This document shows, piece after piece, positions 35,101 to 42,988 of a stretch of DNA of 64,000 nt. Source of the stretch: Phycisphaerae bacterium (GTDB taxonomy: Bacteria; Planctomycetota; Phycisphaerae; Phycisphaerales; SM1A02); assembly GCA_016795065.1 (NCBI GenBank), contig JAEUIU010000002.1, positions 124,001-188,000 of the forward strand. The letters are read 5' to 3'. The notes under the pieces were generated by a model. That model was not told the DNA's origin. It worked only from the letters and a program-made list of their open reading frames with translations, and did not search any database. Numbering within the stretch: position 1 is the stretch's first letter; each line of letters opens with the position of its first letter. The position numbers and the translations under genes are program-made.

Positions 35101-35669
35101 AGTCTTGACTCGTCGATGTCGGCCTTGACGAAAGCGTCTTCGATCGGTCCCAGTTCGGTTGCCGGCGCTCCGGCTGCCTTCTTCGCGTCCAACTCCGCCT
35201 TGGCGGCGACGCGGGCGTTGTACGCAGTTTGGAGGGCCTTGAGATCGTCCCCACGCGTGCCAGAGGAGCCGAAGCTCTCGGCGGCCTTGCCAGCGACCAG
35301 AGCCTGCTCCAGTTCGGTCGGGCTGACCATCGCCTGGCGCATGAAGTCCGCCAGGAGGTTCTTGTACGCCCGCTGGAGCTCACGTACTTCGGCGCTGGGC
35401 AGCGGCATCACGACCTCGATGCGGTCGAGGCCTTGGGGCTGCATCGCGATATCAAGAACGCCGGTCGGGTTCACCCGGTTCTTGAGGACCTCGATCATCT
35501 GACCGAGGGATTCCTCCGCTCGGGCGGTCGAAGGGATTTTCACCGAGTAGATGAGGCTCACGCCACCTCGAAGGTCCTTGCCGAGGCGGACAGGCTTCTC
35601 AAGGATGGCCCAAACGCAGATCGCGGTGAGAACGGCGATGAGGGCGAGTCGTGCGGTGATGCTCTTCAT
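32103..35669 (-). CDS. secDF: Protein translocase SecD-SecF fusion
   Basis: 1188 residues with about 12 membrane helices in two six-helix blocks. The SecD half starts KSITARLALIAVLTAICVWAI, has a long periplasmic P1 region (about 30-450) and DLRGGVSLIYS near the start. The core carries VAFTGLLMLAYYFLAG and MAVDANVLIYERMREE, the conserved proton-path region. The SecF half begins about residue 680 with EFRGGVQM and ends with YAINDTIVILDRIRENKG and FIGLVAGTISSVIIAAP. SecDF uses the proton gradient to pull proteins through SecYEG. The P1 region is unusually large, with helical charged insertions (about 130-260). It follows tgt and yajC on the same strand, the classic cluster. Confidence 0.96.
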   Translation of the reverse strand: MKSITARLALIAVLTAICVWAILEKPVRLGKDLRGGVSLIYSVKIPSTARAEESLGQMIEVLKNRVNPTGVLDIAMQPQGLDRIEVVMPLPSAEVRELQRAYKNLLADFMRQAMVSPTELEQALVAGKAAESFGSSGTRGDDLKALQTAYNARVAAKAELDAKKAAGAPATELGPIEDAFVKADIDESRLRSKILGATLSETRVVKALGLSVQPQPDIDPVTLKQRYDEAKKPLMLPAPRQRELDAIRVEFPHLAPQVEPLVAAHDAYFAKRTGLDDPEDLIRLLRGAGVLEFHIAVRASGADVDVADLREQLAKRGPRNTDSAVARWYEINDVKQWTESAAQRDALQRDPIGYFAGRDLVGAGYAGSYYLLLYTSDAKALTHATGDKWSVRQVFRTVDQRLGTPAVGFQLDPTGGARMARLTTPHVQQPMAIVLDNQVYSAPNLNSAISDSGVISGKFSDAEIAYLVRVLTAGSLEASLSPDPISMNVLGPSIGAENLALGAEAIYMSVAFTGLLMLAYYFLAGMIANIGLAIHAIMIFGIMAIIDGTFTLPGLAGIALSVAMAVDANVLIYERMREEIVNRGESLRAALQLGYGRALPAIIDGNVTNLIVVIVLYQFGATEVKGFALTMLIGVATALFASLYVTRTLFMVCMDWLGMRSVPMLPTVFPAVTRMLTPSTDWVRIRTVLWGGCIAVSVVALGLVVSRGRDIFETEFRGGVQMTLDTRKAASGEKSDKEGNLLLTRADVEERVRAIGDRLGKDDPILNELRAANVLTVGESGSSVESSSFQIRVGNPPIAIENESEITTKVKAAIAGEFARDMNTRLSLAFDGSSDRPEDATAALDHTKRTYQLEKDLLGAAIGRPEIKEPVGDYRGGVAVVVDGITPPATTAELQDRIMRLRSQPDFSDTAGRRSRVVGLTPADPSDPSKGFTSVAVMVSDPGVNSQSAEFEAWDKQLARSEWLVVRSAFKASESMREIASFSPIVAENLAATAVIAVILSLIGMLIYIWVRFGSFRYSSAAVVALVFNVTCCLGFLAAAPWLAHTSFGKALFVEEFRIDLNVVAALLTIVGYAINDTIVILDRIRENKGKLPFATRECVNNSINQTFSRTVLTGGSTFATAVILIALGGTGIRPFAYTFFIGLVAGTISSVIIAAPMIYSRREEEEERRRASIEHSTALVSSSAATP

Positions 35670-35889
35670 GAGAGGTCGTGCGTGGTTCGGGCGATCCGCC
35701 GCTTGGCTTCCGAGACGCGGGCCATCGGATGGCTCGGAGGTCGACGGGAGGGATACCCAAACGTGGGTGGCCGGCAGTGTTCCGGTGTCGAGCCGGCGTT
35801 CGTCGTATTCGTTGAGATCGGGGAGTGCCTACATTCGGTCGACGACCGACCGTCGCTGCGCCCCCGTGAGAGGCTAAAGGGTTCGATGG

Positions 35890-36375
35890 CTACCGCTGGG
35901 CCGGAGCCGTCGGGGTTGACGCGTCGGGTGCGGCTTCCTTGACGACGCCTACTACGGAGCTGCGGGCGAAGGTCACGCGCGTGTTGGAGTTCTCGTCGAC
36001 CTTCAACACCACGACGTCGGGCTTCAATTCGACGATCGCCCCGATGATGCCGCCGACTGTTTGCACGCGATCGTTCTTCTTGAGGCTTTCAAGAAGCGAC
36101 TGCTTCCGCTTCGTTTCACGGCGATTGCCGAGGAAGATGAAGAGGATGAAGGCCCCCATCACTGCGAAAAGAAGGATGGACGGGAACGGCGATTGAGCCG
36201 CGCTGGGCCCGGCCCCCGTGCCCGTTGCACCTGTCGCTGCCCCACCCGATGTCGCCGCTCCGCCCGTGGGCGCTGCTCCGGCCGCGGGTGAACCGCTCAG
36301 TGGCGGCGCGGTCTGGGCGAGCGTCTGATTGAGGGAAAAGGTCGCCATCCACGTCAGGTCCGAAGGTGAATCCAT
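35890..36375 (-). CDS. yajC: Preprotein translocase accessory subunit YajC
   Basis: 161 residues from ATG 36375; ATG 36348 is an alternative. An Ala/Gly/Thr-rich head precedes the single membrane helix (ILLFAVMGAFILFIFLGN). The family core RRETKRKQSLLESLKKNDRVQTVGGIIGAIVELKPDVVVLKVDENSNTRV follows. YajC associates with SecDF at the translocon. The N-terminal low-complexity extension of about 60 residues is longer than in most YajC. It is flanked by tgt upstream and secDF downstream, 220 bp away. That gap holds the palindrome CGGTCG-A-CGACCG (35836-35848) and may contain a separate secDF promoter. Confidence 0.92.
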   Translation of the reverse strand: MDSPSDLTWMATFSLNQTLAQTAPPLSGSPAAGAAPTGGAATSGGAATGATGTGAGPSAAQSPFPSILLFAVMGAFILFIFLGNRRETKRKQSLLESLKKNDRVQTVGGIIGAIVELKPDVVVLKVDENSNTRVTFARSSVVGVVKEAAPDASTPTAPAQR

Positions 36376-36569
36376 GTCTGGTCTCAAGGGAACGCCCCTG
36401 GAGGGGGTCGTTCAAGAAAACGTACGGGGACACGTTCGAGGATTCGGCGCGTCGTTCGGGCACGCCGACGACGCCCGTTCCACCGCGCCCATGCTTGCAT
36501 ACGGCATCGACACCCCTCCAGCGCGAACGGTTGCCCGAAGAGACCTTCCCCGGTGGGAGGATCCCTCGG

Positions 36570-37790
36570 TCACTCGGCGCTCAGGACGGGCCAGGCCCGC
36601 AGGAAAGCGGACCACGCATCATCCGTGATCGCGCGGCGAATGTCCAGCATCAGGCGCTGGTAGTGCCGGAGGTTGTGAAGGGAGACCAGAATCGGCCCGA
36701 GCATCTCTTCGGCCATGAAGAGGTGACGGAGGTAGGCCCGCGAAAAACCCCCTTGGCAGGCCACACAATCGCACGTGGGGTCGAGCGGCTCTTGGGAGAG
36801 GGTGTGGCAGGCGTTTCGGAGTCGATGGGGGCCGGTTCGGGTGAAAGCGAAGCCGTTTCGGCCGTTCCGGGTGGGCAGAACGCAGTCGAACATGTCCACC
36901 CCTGCCGCCACGGCCATCACGATGTCGCGTTCGTACCCGACACCCATCAGGTATCGGGGCTTTGAATCGGGCAACCGGGGGGCTGTGAACTCGACCACCC
37001 GCCGGATTTCCTCGGTCCCCTCCCCAACCGCGACCCCTCCGATGGCATAGCCTGGCAGTTCCACCGCACACACGCTTTCCATGCTTCGCTGACGCAGGGC
37101 CAGATCGGTCCCCCCTTGGACGATTCCAAAGAGCGCCTGCCGGTCGGGATGGGCGTGATGTCGGACGCATTCGGAGAGCCACCGGGAGGTCCGATCGAGG
37201 GCCTCAATCACTCGGGCTCGGTACCGCTCCGGATCGGTCGAGGGCCGACGGGTCGCCATGGGACGCGCCGGGCCTGCGTCATCGGCCTTCGCCTCGTCAT
37301 CCTCCGAGGCTCCCCCTGCCGAGCCGCCCGACGGGCTTGGCGGGCAGTCGTCGAAGGCCATGATGATGTCCGCGCCGATCGCGTTCTGGATCGCCATCGA
37401 CTCCTTCGGGCCGAGCCGGACCGAGGAGCCATCGACGAAACTTCGAAAGGTGACGCCGCCCTCGTCGACCTTGTTGATGTCGCTCATCGAGTAGGCCTGA
37501 TAGCCCCCCGAGTCCGTGAGCATCGGACCGTCCCAGCGCATGAAGCGGTGTGAGCCCCCGAGTGCGGTCATGCGCTCGACACCCACGCGTAACAGAAGGT
37601 GATAGGCGTTGTTGAGGATGATCTGGGCGCCGCACTCGCGCACCTGACTCGGCAGGATGCCCTTCATCGCGGCGGCGGTGGCGACCGGCATGAACGCCGG
37701 CGTGTCGAAGCTGCCGTGGAGCGTCGTCACCCGGCCAAGTCGGGCCTGATTGCACGACAAGCGCTTGAGGATGTCAAAGCGAATGGCCAT
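36570..37790 (-). CDS. tgt: tRNA-guanine transglycosylase (queuine/preQ1)
   Basis: 406 residues. It exchanges guanine-34 in GUN anticodons for preQ1 on the way to queuosine. Family hallmarks: an N-terminus ending FMPVATAAAMKG, the catalytic region DSGGYQ, FDCVLPTR with the nucleophile Asp, and the zinc ligands C-D-C-V-A-C with a later His. An acidic/Gly-rich insertion of about 30 residues follows MAFDDCPP (SGGSAGGASEDDEAKADD), likely a surface loop. The start overlaps the rhomboid stop by one base (TGATG), so translation is coupled. queA, the next enzyme, is far away at 62.4 kb. Confidence 0.95.
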   Translation of the reverse strand: MAIRFDILKRLSCNQARLGRVTTLHGSFDTPAFMPVATAAAMKGILPSQVRECGAQIILNNAYHLLLRVGVERMTALGGSHRFMRWDGPMLTDSGGYQAYSMSDINKVDEGGVTFRSFVDGSSVRLGPKESMAIQNAIGADIIMAFDDCPPSPSGGSAGGASEDDEAKADDAGPARPMATRRPSTDPERYRARVIEALDRTSRWLSECVRHHAHPDRQALFGIVQGGTDLALRQRSMESVCAVELPGYAIGGVAVGEGTEEIRRVVEFTAPRLPDSKPRYLMGVGYERDIVMAVAAGVDMFDCVLPTRNGRNGFAFTRTGPHRLRNACHTLSQEPLDPTCDCVACQGGFSRAYLRHLFMAEEMLGPILVSLHNLRHYQRLMLDIRRAITDDAWSAFLRAWPVLSAE

Positions 37791-38932
37791 CAGTCGCGTG
37801 AAGCCTGCCGCAGAATCGCCCGTTCGCGCTCGGTCAGGCTCTGGATGCCGTGCTGCTGGACCTTGTCGAGGATCGCGTCGACTTCCATGCGAACGACCGC
37901 CATCCGCTTCTGCTCGCGACGTGTCCGATTCGTGCGCGACGTCGGATCAACGCGACCGAGGATGTTGAAGAAGTTGTTCAGGACATGCGGCTTGCGGATG
38001 AAGAAGAGTCCCGCCATGGCCCCGCCGAGGTGGGCGGCCTGCCCGCCCGCATTCGAGGTCTGGGCGAAGAGGGCAAAGAGCGCGGTGGCAATCATGATGA
38101 CGGCCAGGGTGCGCAAGCGCATCGGGATGATCCCGAACAGATCGACGACGTCATCCGGCGCCAGGCACGCTCCGGCGATGATCACGCCGTAGACCGAGCC
38201 AGAGGCGCCGATCAGCGGCAGCCAGACGTTGTTGGGAAGAAAGGGCCGTACCCAAGGCGAGTCGCTGGCGACGAGCGCCACGCCGCCGGCATTGAGAACC
38301 ATGTAGACGAGTGCGCCGAAGAACCCGCAGACGAGGTAGAAGGCAAGGAACCTCTTGCGGCCGAGGAAACGCTCAACCTCCAGCCCGAAGAACCAGAGGC
38401 CCATCATGTTGAGGAGAACGTGCAACCAATCCGCGTGGAGGAATTGGTAGCCAAAGAAGCGCCAGAACTGAAAGCCCACCAGCCCCTTGGTCGCTGAAGG
38501 GAACATGAGGGCTTGGGCCGTTGTGAAGTGCAGGTACTTCTGCATCGGCGGGACGAAGAGCACCCGCTCGCTGGCGATCGGAATGGCAGTGTTGCTGCCG
38601 GTCGGTCGGTACAGGAGAACTCGCTCCCCCACCGGCGAGTTTGGGGTGGCGCGAGAGAGCACATCGGCCCGGTCCGACTCGGGAATCCGGTCGTACTCCT
38701 GGAATAGCTCAGGGTTGATGATCGCGTACTCACCCAGCGGCACGTAGGTGTTCGGCCAGCCCCGCTGCAGCACGCGATCCAGGAAGAAGACCGCCACGCA
38801 AATCACGATCAGCCAGGTGGTGACACTCCAGCTTCGGGCGGCGAAGCCGCGTCCTCCTCCAAAGACGGTGCCGGCGTCGCCGTACTCCGGGCGTGGACGG
38901 TTCCGAAGGTAGTCTCGATCCGCAAGTCCCAT
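37790..38932 (-). CDS. Rhomboid-family intramembrane serine protease with a DUF6576-like tail
   Basis: 380 residues. The rhomboid core includes HVLLN (161-165), catalytic Ser244 in GASGSVYG, and His291 in QAAHLGG. A long loop of about 90 residues separates the first helix (about 38-55) from the core. The cytoplasmic C-terminus reads EVDAILDKVQQHGIQSLTERERAILRQASRD. This motif is also present at the end of the adjacent M50 protease and on other bacterial rhomboids (DUF6576-type). It overlaps tgt and lies 72 bp downstream of the M50 gene. Confidence 0.9.
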   Translation of the reverse strand: MGLADRDYLRNRPRPEYGDAGTVFGGGRGFAARSWSVTTWLIVICVAVFFLDRVLQRGWPNTYVPLGEYAIINPELFQEYDRIPESDRADVLSRATPNSPVGERVLLYRPTGSNTAIPIASERVLFVPPMQKYLHFTTAQALMFPSATKGLVGFQFWRFFGYQFLHADWLHVLLNMMGLWFFGLEVERFLGRKRFLAFYLVCGFFGALVYMVLNAGGVALVASDSPWVRPFLPNNVWLPLIGASGSVYGVIIAGACLAPDDVVDLFGIIPMRLRTLAVIMIATALFALFAQTSNAGGQAAHLGGAMAGLFFIRKPHVLNNFFNILGRVDPTSRTNRTRREQKRMAVVRMEVDAILDKVQQHGIQSLTERERAILRQASRD

Positions 38933-39004
38933 GGAGTGGTCACGCTCGGCGAAAGAAGGGAGCGAAGTGTACTCGTCGTTTGAGCGGCCTGTTCGCTCGG
39001 CGTT

Positions 39005-40186
39005 TCACGCCCCCCGGCGGCGGCGATCCGTTTCGCGTTCAAGCACGCGTCGCTCCGCCGCGGTGAGGCTCTGCATGCCCGAGACCCGAATCTTGTCGAG
39101 GATCCGATCGAACTCGGCCGCCTCGCGGGCCTGCACCTCGGCGACCTTCGCCTGCTGGCGTTCCTCGTCCTCGCGTGCCTTGCGTTCCGCCTCGGATTCT
39201 CGATCCGGCGACCATTGCGCCGAGCGGGCGATCTCGCTCCCCTCGCTGTCCTCGTAGCCGAGCGCCTCCTCGGTGAAGCTCAACTGCTGGAGCGTCCGCA
39301 CGCAGGTCACCCCACCAAAGAAAGCGATGGCGACGAGGGACATGTTGGCGACGATCGCTCCAGCCAGCAGGAGTCCGATCGCCCCGACGAAGCCGAGTCG
39401 GCAGGCATACCGCACGGAGCGGGCGTATCCCACCTTGGGCCAGAAGAGGGCTTGGGCGATGCGACCGCCGTCCAGGGGATAGAGCGGGATCAGGTTGAAC
39501 AGAAGGAGCACCAGCGAGAACTGGTGAAATGCGTAGAGGACGAAAAGCCCCGTGTTGTCGCGAAGGGAGAAGGGTGGATCGAAGACGAACGGGTTTGGGA
39601 ATGCAACGCGCATCCACTCGCCAGTGATGATGCCCAATGACGGGATCGTGACGCAGAGGATGAGCACGTTGACCATCGGGCCACCGATGGCCGTGGCCAG
39701 ATGTGCCTTCCAAGCATGAGGCGGGGCGCAATAGGCCAGGCCGCCGAGGGGCCACATGAGAATCTCTTCGGATGCCCCGCCCCACCGTCGACACGTGAGG
39801 GCGTGTCCGAACTCATGGAGAAGGACGATCGAGAAGACCGCCCCGATCCGAATCACCGTGTAGAGGAGCCCCAACCGAACATTCGCCCCGTCGGCGGCGG
39901 GAAGGACTGCCTCCAAAACCTGCCAAGCGATGAGGATCAGGAAGAAGAGGTGGATCCTGATGTCGATGCCAAGCACGCGAAAGAGCGGCAGCGACCAACT
40001 CATCGGACTGTCGAAACTCGGGCGGGTGCGCGACCACGAGCCGGTGAAGCCTTGCCGCAGGGCAGCATCGGGATCGCGATCGCCTTCCCAAGCGGGCTGA
40101 TCGAAGCCGTCGTCGCCGTCACCGCCGTTGCCACGGCTGGAACCGGAACTGTTGTCTCGAGGAGTGCGCCGCACGGGTCCGGACAT
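39005..40186 (-). CDS. Site-2-protease-like M50 zinc metalloprotease
   Basis: 393 residues. A hydrophilic Gly/Asp-rich head of about 60 residues precedes the membrane core. HEFGH at 124-128 provides two zinc ligands and the catalytic Glu; NLIPLYPLDGGRI supplies the third ligand Asp. About six membrane helices. S2P-type proteases cleave membrane-bound anti-sigma factors and signal-peptide remnants. No PDZ or CBS domain is visible. The cytoplasmic tail FDRILDKIRVSGMQSLTAAERRVLERE matches the tail of the downstream rhomboid, suggesting a shared partner. It heads the minus-strand run M50-rhomboid-tgt-yajC-secDF-LysM. Confidence 0.9.
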   Translation of the reverse strand: MSGPVRRTPRDNSSGSSRGNGGDGDDGFDQPAWEGDRDPDAALRQGFTGSWSRTRPSFDSPMSWSLPLFRVLGIDIRIHLFFLILIAWQVLEAVLPAADGANVRLGLLYTVIRIGAVFSIVLLHEFGHALTCRRWGGASEEILMWPLGGLAYCAPPHAWKAHLATAIGGPMVNVLILCVTIPSLGIITGEWMRVAFPNPFVFDPPFSLRDNTGLFVLYAFHQFSLVLLLFNLIPLYPLDGGRIAQALFWPKVGYARSVRYACRLGFVGAIGLLLAGAIVANMSLVAIAFFGGVTCVRTLQQLSFTEEALGYEDSEGSEIARSAQWSPDRESEAERKAREDEERQQAKVAEVQAREAAEFDRILDKIRVSGMQSLTAAERRVLERETDRRRRGA

Positions 40187-40230
40187 GTCCTATTCGAAGT
40201 GGCGAGAAAGCGGGAACGTGGGAGCGAAGG

Positions 40231-40836
40231 TCAGACGGTGTTTCGGTGGCCTGTTCGGGCCTGCCAGAGCATGAGAGCGCCCAATGTCTTACCGTCGCGG
40301 ACCTCACCGGAGGCGACGCGCCCGAGGAGTTCCTCAAGCGTACAGGTCTCGACGTCGATCTCCTCGCCTGGTTCCAGACGTCGCTCGACCGGCTGGAGGC
40401 CACTGGCCAGGAAGACGAACATCCGTTCATCGGCGAAACCGGGCGATGTATAGAACATCCCCAACGGCTCCACCCGCGAAGCCCGAAATCCGCACTCCTC
40501 TTCCAGCTCCCGCCCGGCGGCGGCGGCGGGGTCTTCACCCGGCTCGAGCTTGCCGGCACAGAATTCCAGCAGCCGCTCTGCCACGGCGAGGCGTTCGTTG
40601 CGGATCACCACCAGCCGCCCGTCCTCCAGAACCGGAATGACCGTCACCGCGCCGGGATGCCGGACGATGTCGCGGCGGGCGATCCGGCCGGTGCGGTCCA
40701 CGATCTCGCACTGCTCGACCCGAAAGACCGGACCGGTATGGGTGATCGCGATGGAGCGGGTCTGCTGGCCAAACGCCTGGCCGGTCTGGGGACCTGGCGG
40801 GGTGTTGTGGGGCAAATGGGAGGCAGGGCTTGTCAC
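40231..40836 (-). CDS. Nudix hydrolase (ADP-ribose pyrophosphatase-like)
   Basis: 201 residues from GTG 40836; the open frame upstream overlaps the divergent ABC gene. The full Nudix box is present: GKLEPGEDPAAAAGRELEEECGF (G-x5-E-x7-RE-U-x-EE-x-G-U). The Pro-containing approach to the catalytic helix and the downstream PGFADERMFVFLA resemble ADP-ribose/ADP-sugar pyrophosphatases. These hydrolyse ADP-ribose to AMP and ribose-5-phosphate; specificity is inferred. A minus-strand TATCAT at 40872-40867 could be its -10 box, 30 bp before the start. Confidence 0.88.
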   Translation of the reverse strand: MTSPASHLPHNTPPGPQTGQAFGQQTRSIAITHTGPVFRVEQCEIVDRTGRIARRDIVRHPGAVTVIPVLEDGRLVVIRNERLAVAERLLEFCAGKLEPGEDPAAAAGRELEEECGFRASRVEPLGMFYTSPGFADERMFVFLASGLQPVERRLEPGEEIDVETCTLEELLGRVASGEVRDGKTLGALMLWQARTGHRNTV

Positions 40837-40880
40837 GGGCGGCTTGCGGTGAGGATCGCGAGCCCGATGATACGGCCCCC

Positions 40881-41774
40881 GTGAACGAGGTCCCAGCCGA
40901 TCCGACGAATGCTCTCCAACCCGATTCCTCGGGCCAAGGGCACCATTCTCCGGGAAGCGGCCTCGGAGGTCCGTCGCCGGGTGACCCATCCGACGCGGTG
41001 GTCCGGATCGAGGGGCTCGAAAAGCGGTTCGGCTTTCAGCACGTCCTGAAAGGTGTCACTCTGGCATTTCCCCGCGGTAAGACCACCGTGGTCCTGGGGC
41101 CCTCCGGATGCGGCAAGAGCGTGATGCTGAAGCACCTCGTCGGGCTCCTCAAGCCAGACCGAGGCCGCATTTACTTCGAGGATCAACGCATCGACACGCT
41201 CGCCGAGCATCAACTCGGACCGATTCGCCGACGCTTCGGGTTCCTCTTTCAGCAGGGTGCCCTCTTTGACTCGATGTCGGTGGGCGACAACGTTCGGTTT
41301 CCCCTGCGCGAGGCCGGCGTTCCCGACGACGAGTGGTCCATCCAGCGAGTCCGTCACGTGTTGAACATGGTTGGACTCGAGCAGTCGATCGACAAGATGC
41401 CTGCCGAGCTCTCAGGCGGTCAGCAGAAACGCGTCGCTCTTGCTCGGGCGATCGTCCTCGAACCGCAAGTGATTCTCTACGACGAACCGACCACGGGGCT
41501 CGACCCGATTCGCTCGGACGTGATCAACGAACTCATCCTGAAGCTCGCCCGTCAATTGGAGGTCACCAGCATCGTGGTCACCCACGATTTGGCCAGCGCC
41601 TTCAAGGTTGCCGACCGCATGGTCATGCTGCACGAGGGCCACGTGATCCTCGAGGGCCTCCCGGAAGAGTTCCGTAAGGCCACCGATCCTGTGGTACGCC
41701 GATTCCTGCGCGGCGAGGCAAGCGACGAGGAGCTCGCCGCCATCCGCGCGGCGGGCACCCCCCGTCGCTCATAG
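40881..41774 (+). CDS. ABC transporter ATPase, MlaF-like (MCE-associated)
   Basis: 297 residues from GTG 40881, chosen to avoid overlap with the divergent Nudix gene; a start at 40830 is possible. Walker A GPSGCGKS, Q-loop FLFQQGALFDSMSV, signature LSGGQQKRVALARA, Walker B VILYDEPTTGLDP and H-loop VVTHDL are all intact. The FQQGALFDSMSV(G)DNV phrase and the C-terminal PEEFRKATDPVVRRFLRGE are typical of MlaF/Ttg2A, which power phospholipid transport between the membranes. An MCE (MlaD-like) protein is encoded 1.2 kb downstream, but no MlaE-type permease is in the window. Confidence 0.88.
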   Translation: MNEVPADPTNALQPDSSGQGHHSPGSGLGGPSPGDPSDAVVRIEGLEKRFGFQHVLKGVTLAFPRGKTTVVLGPSGCGKSVMLKHLVGLLKPDRGRIYFEDQRIDTLAEHQLGPIRRRFGFLFQQGALFDSMSVGDNVRFPLREAGVPDDEWSIQRVRHVLNMVGLEQSIDKMPAELSGGQQKRVALARAIVLEPQVILYDEPTTGLDPIRSDVINELILKLARQLEVTSIVVTHDLASAFKVADRMVMLHEGHVILEGLPEEFRKATDPVVRRFLRGEASDEELAAIRAAGTPRRS

Positions 41775-41822
41775 CGTGGCGTTCGAAAATCCGACGAGCT
41801 TCAACGTGGCTTCAGACTGGCA

Positions 41823-42806
41823 TTAGGCGGGCACTGGCACCCGAAGCAGCCTGACGAGCTCCACAAGTTCGATGGTCGCTGGGTGTCCACCTGGATTGAC
41901 CACCGCATGCCTTGGGCCCTCGGGCTCGACCAAGAGCGCATCGATGAGTTCGGCGAGCTTGTCTCGCTGCACCGGCCCAACGCGCGGCCTGGCATCCTTG
42001 GCTGCTTCACCCACAACCCTCTGGAAAGCACGGACCGCCGCGTCGGAATGGGTGGCGACGACCAGATACTTCTTGTCGGCGTCGACGGCAACCAACGGCA
42101 TGTTCGCGCCGCCCGGATCAGCAGGAAGCCACCACGTCCGAATCGCCGAGAATCGACGGCCCAAGCGAGCCCACGCCTGAGAGTGGTTGGCATCCTGCAC
42201 GGACTTGATATAGCCGTCCCAAAGTCCATCGGGGAGCCGATCGAGAACCCACTCATACAGGGCCGGGAGACTCTGGATCGGCTGGTAGGCCACGTTGACG
42301 TTCGAGCGCCGGTTGACCACGATGTCACTCACCCTGTCAGCCGGAATGGAAAGAAGCCAGCGAATCGCGTCCGGCACGGGCATGGTGAGGATCGCCGCCG
42401 GCGGCAAGTCACTATCCTTCGTCTCTGGCGTCGCGTTGTGGATCTGCCGGTGTGTCTCCATCGCCGCAGACTCGGACGTGAAGACGCCGACCATCGTCTT
42501 GTCGTTGATCCGCCACAGGAGCGGTTGGGGAGCAACCTGCTGTCGATCGGCCTCAGGCTTCTCGATCTCGGCCTTCACCGGGTCGGCATTGCACAGGAAG
42601 CACCAGTTCGGCCGGTCCATCACTGCGCGCCAATACTCACGCTGGGCACCAGGAGCACCCGACTGAGCCGAGTTGAGAATGCGGTCCAAGGCCGCCGTGG
42701 TATCCACGGAGGCGCCGATCGGGCCAGCGAGTCCGGGGACGTTCCGCCCAAGATTGGGGGTGCCCATCGAGCCACCCGACGATCCGCCATAGACGCTCCA
42801 AGCCAT
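41823..42806 (-). CDS. Hypothetical protein with SseB-like N-terminal region
   Basis: 327 residues from ATG 42806, preceded by GGAGG five to nine bases upstream; the longer frame to 42890 lacks support. After a Gly/Ser-rich head, RPNWCFLCNADPVKAEIEKP, then PLLWRINDKTMVGVFTSESAAMETHRQI, looks like the SseB N-terminal fold (a phrase such as VFTS followed by A/A is typical). The rest is unassigned. There is no signal peptide or membrane helix. It is transcribed against, and lies between, the MlaF-like and MlaD-like genes. Moderately confident as a gene, weakly as a family. Confidence 0.6.
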   Translation of the reverse strand: MAWSVYGGSSGGSMGTPNLGRNVPGLAGPIGASVDTTAALDRILNSAQSGAPGAQREYWRAVMDRPNWCFLCNADPVKAEIEKPEADRQQVAPQPLLWRINDKTMVGVFTSESAAMETHRQIHNATPETKDSDLPPAAILTMPVPDAIRWLLSIPADRVSDIVVNRRSNVNVAYQPIQSLPALYEWVLDRLPDGLWDGYIKSVQDANHSQAWARLGRRFSAIRTWWLPADPGGANMPLVAVDADKKYLVVATHSDAAVRAFQRVVGEAAKDARPRVGPVQRDKLAELIDALLVEPEGPRHAVVNPGGHPATIELVELVRLLRVPVPA

Positions 42807-42974
42807 CGTTCCCTCCGCCCTTCGAGCAGGCGCAAACCTTTCGAGCCATCCGGTCAGCCAGGTACGACCCACGTCGCACCTCGGTGCCATCAGGAACGGG
42901 AATTCATACCATCCCCGTGCCTTTCATGCTCCTGTCGCGAATCAGCGACGGCCCGCATAGGCTCCCTCATCGGC

Positions 42975-42980
42975 GACAAT
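42975..42980 (+). promoter_or_regulatory. -10-like box GACAAT before the MCE gene
   Basis: GACAAT ends eight bases before the ATG at 42989. Only five of six positions fit TANNNT-type boxes, so this is weaker than the others. Confidence 0.3.
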
Positions 42981-42988
42981 TCCCCTCC

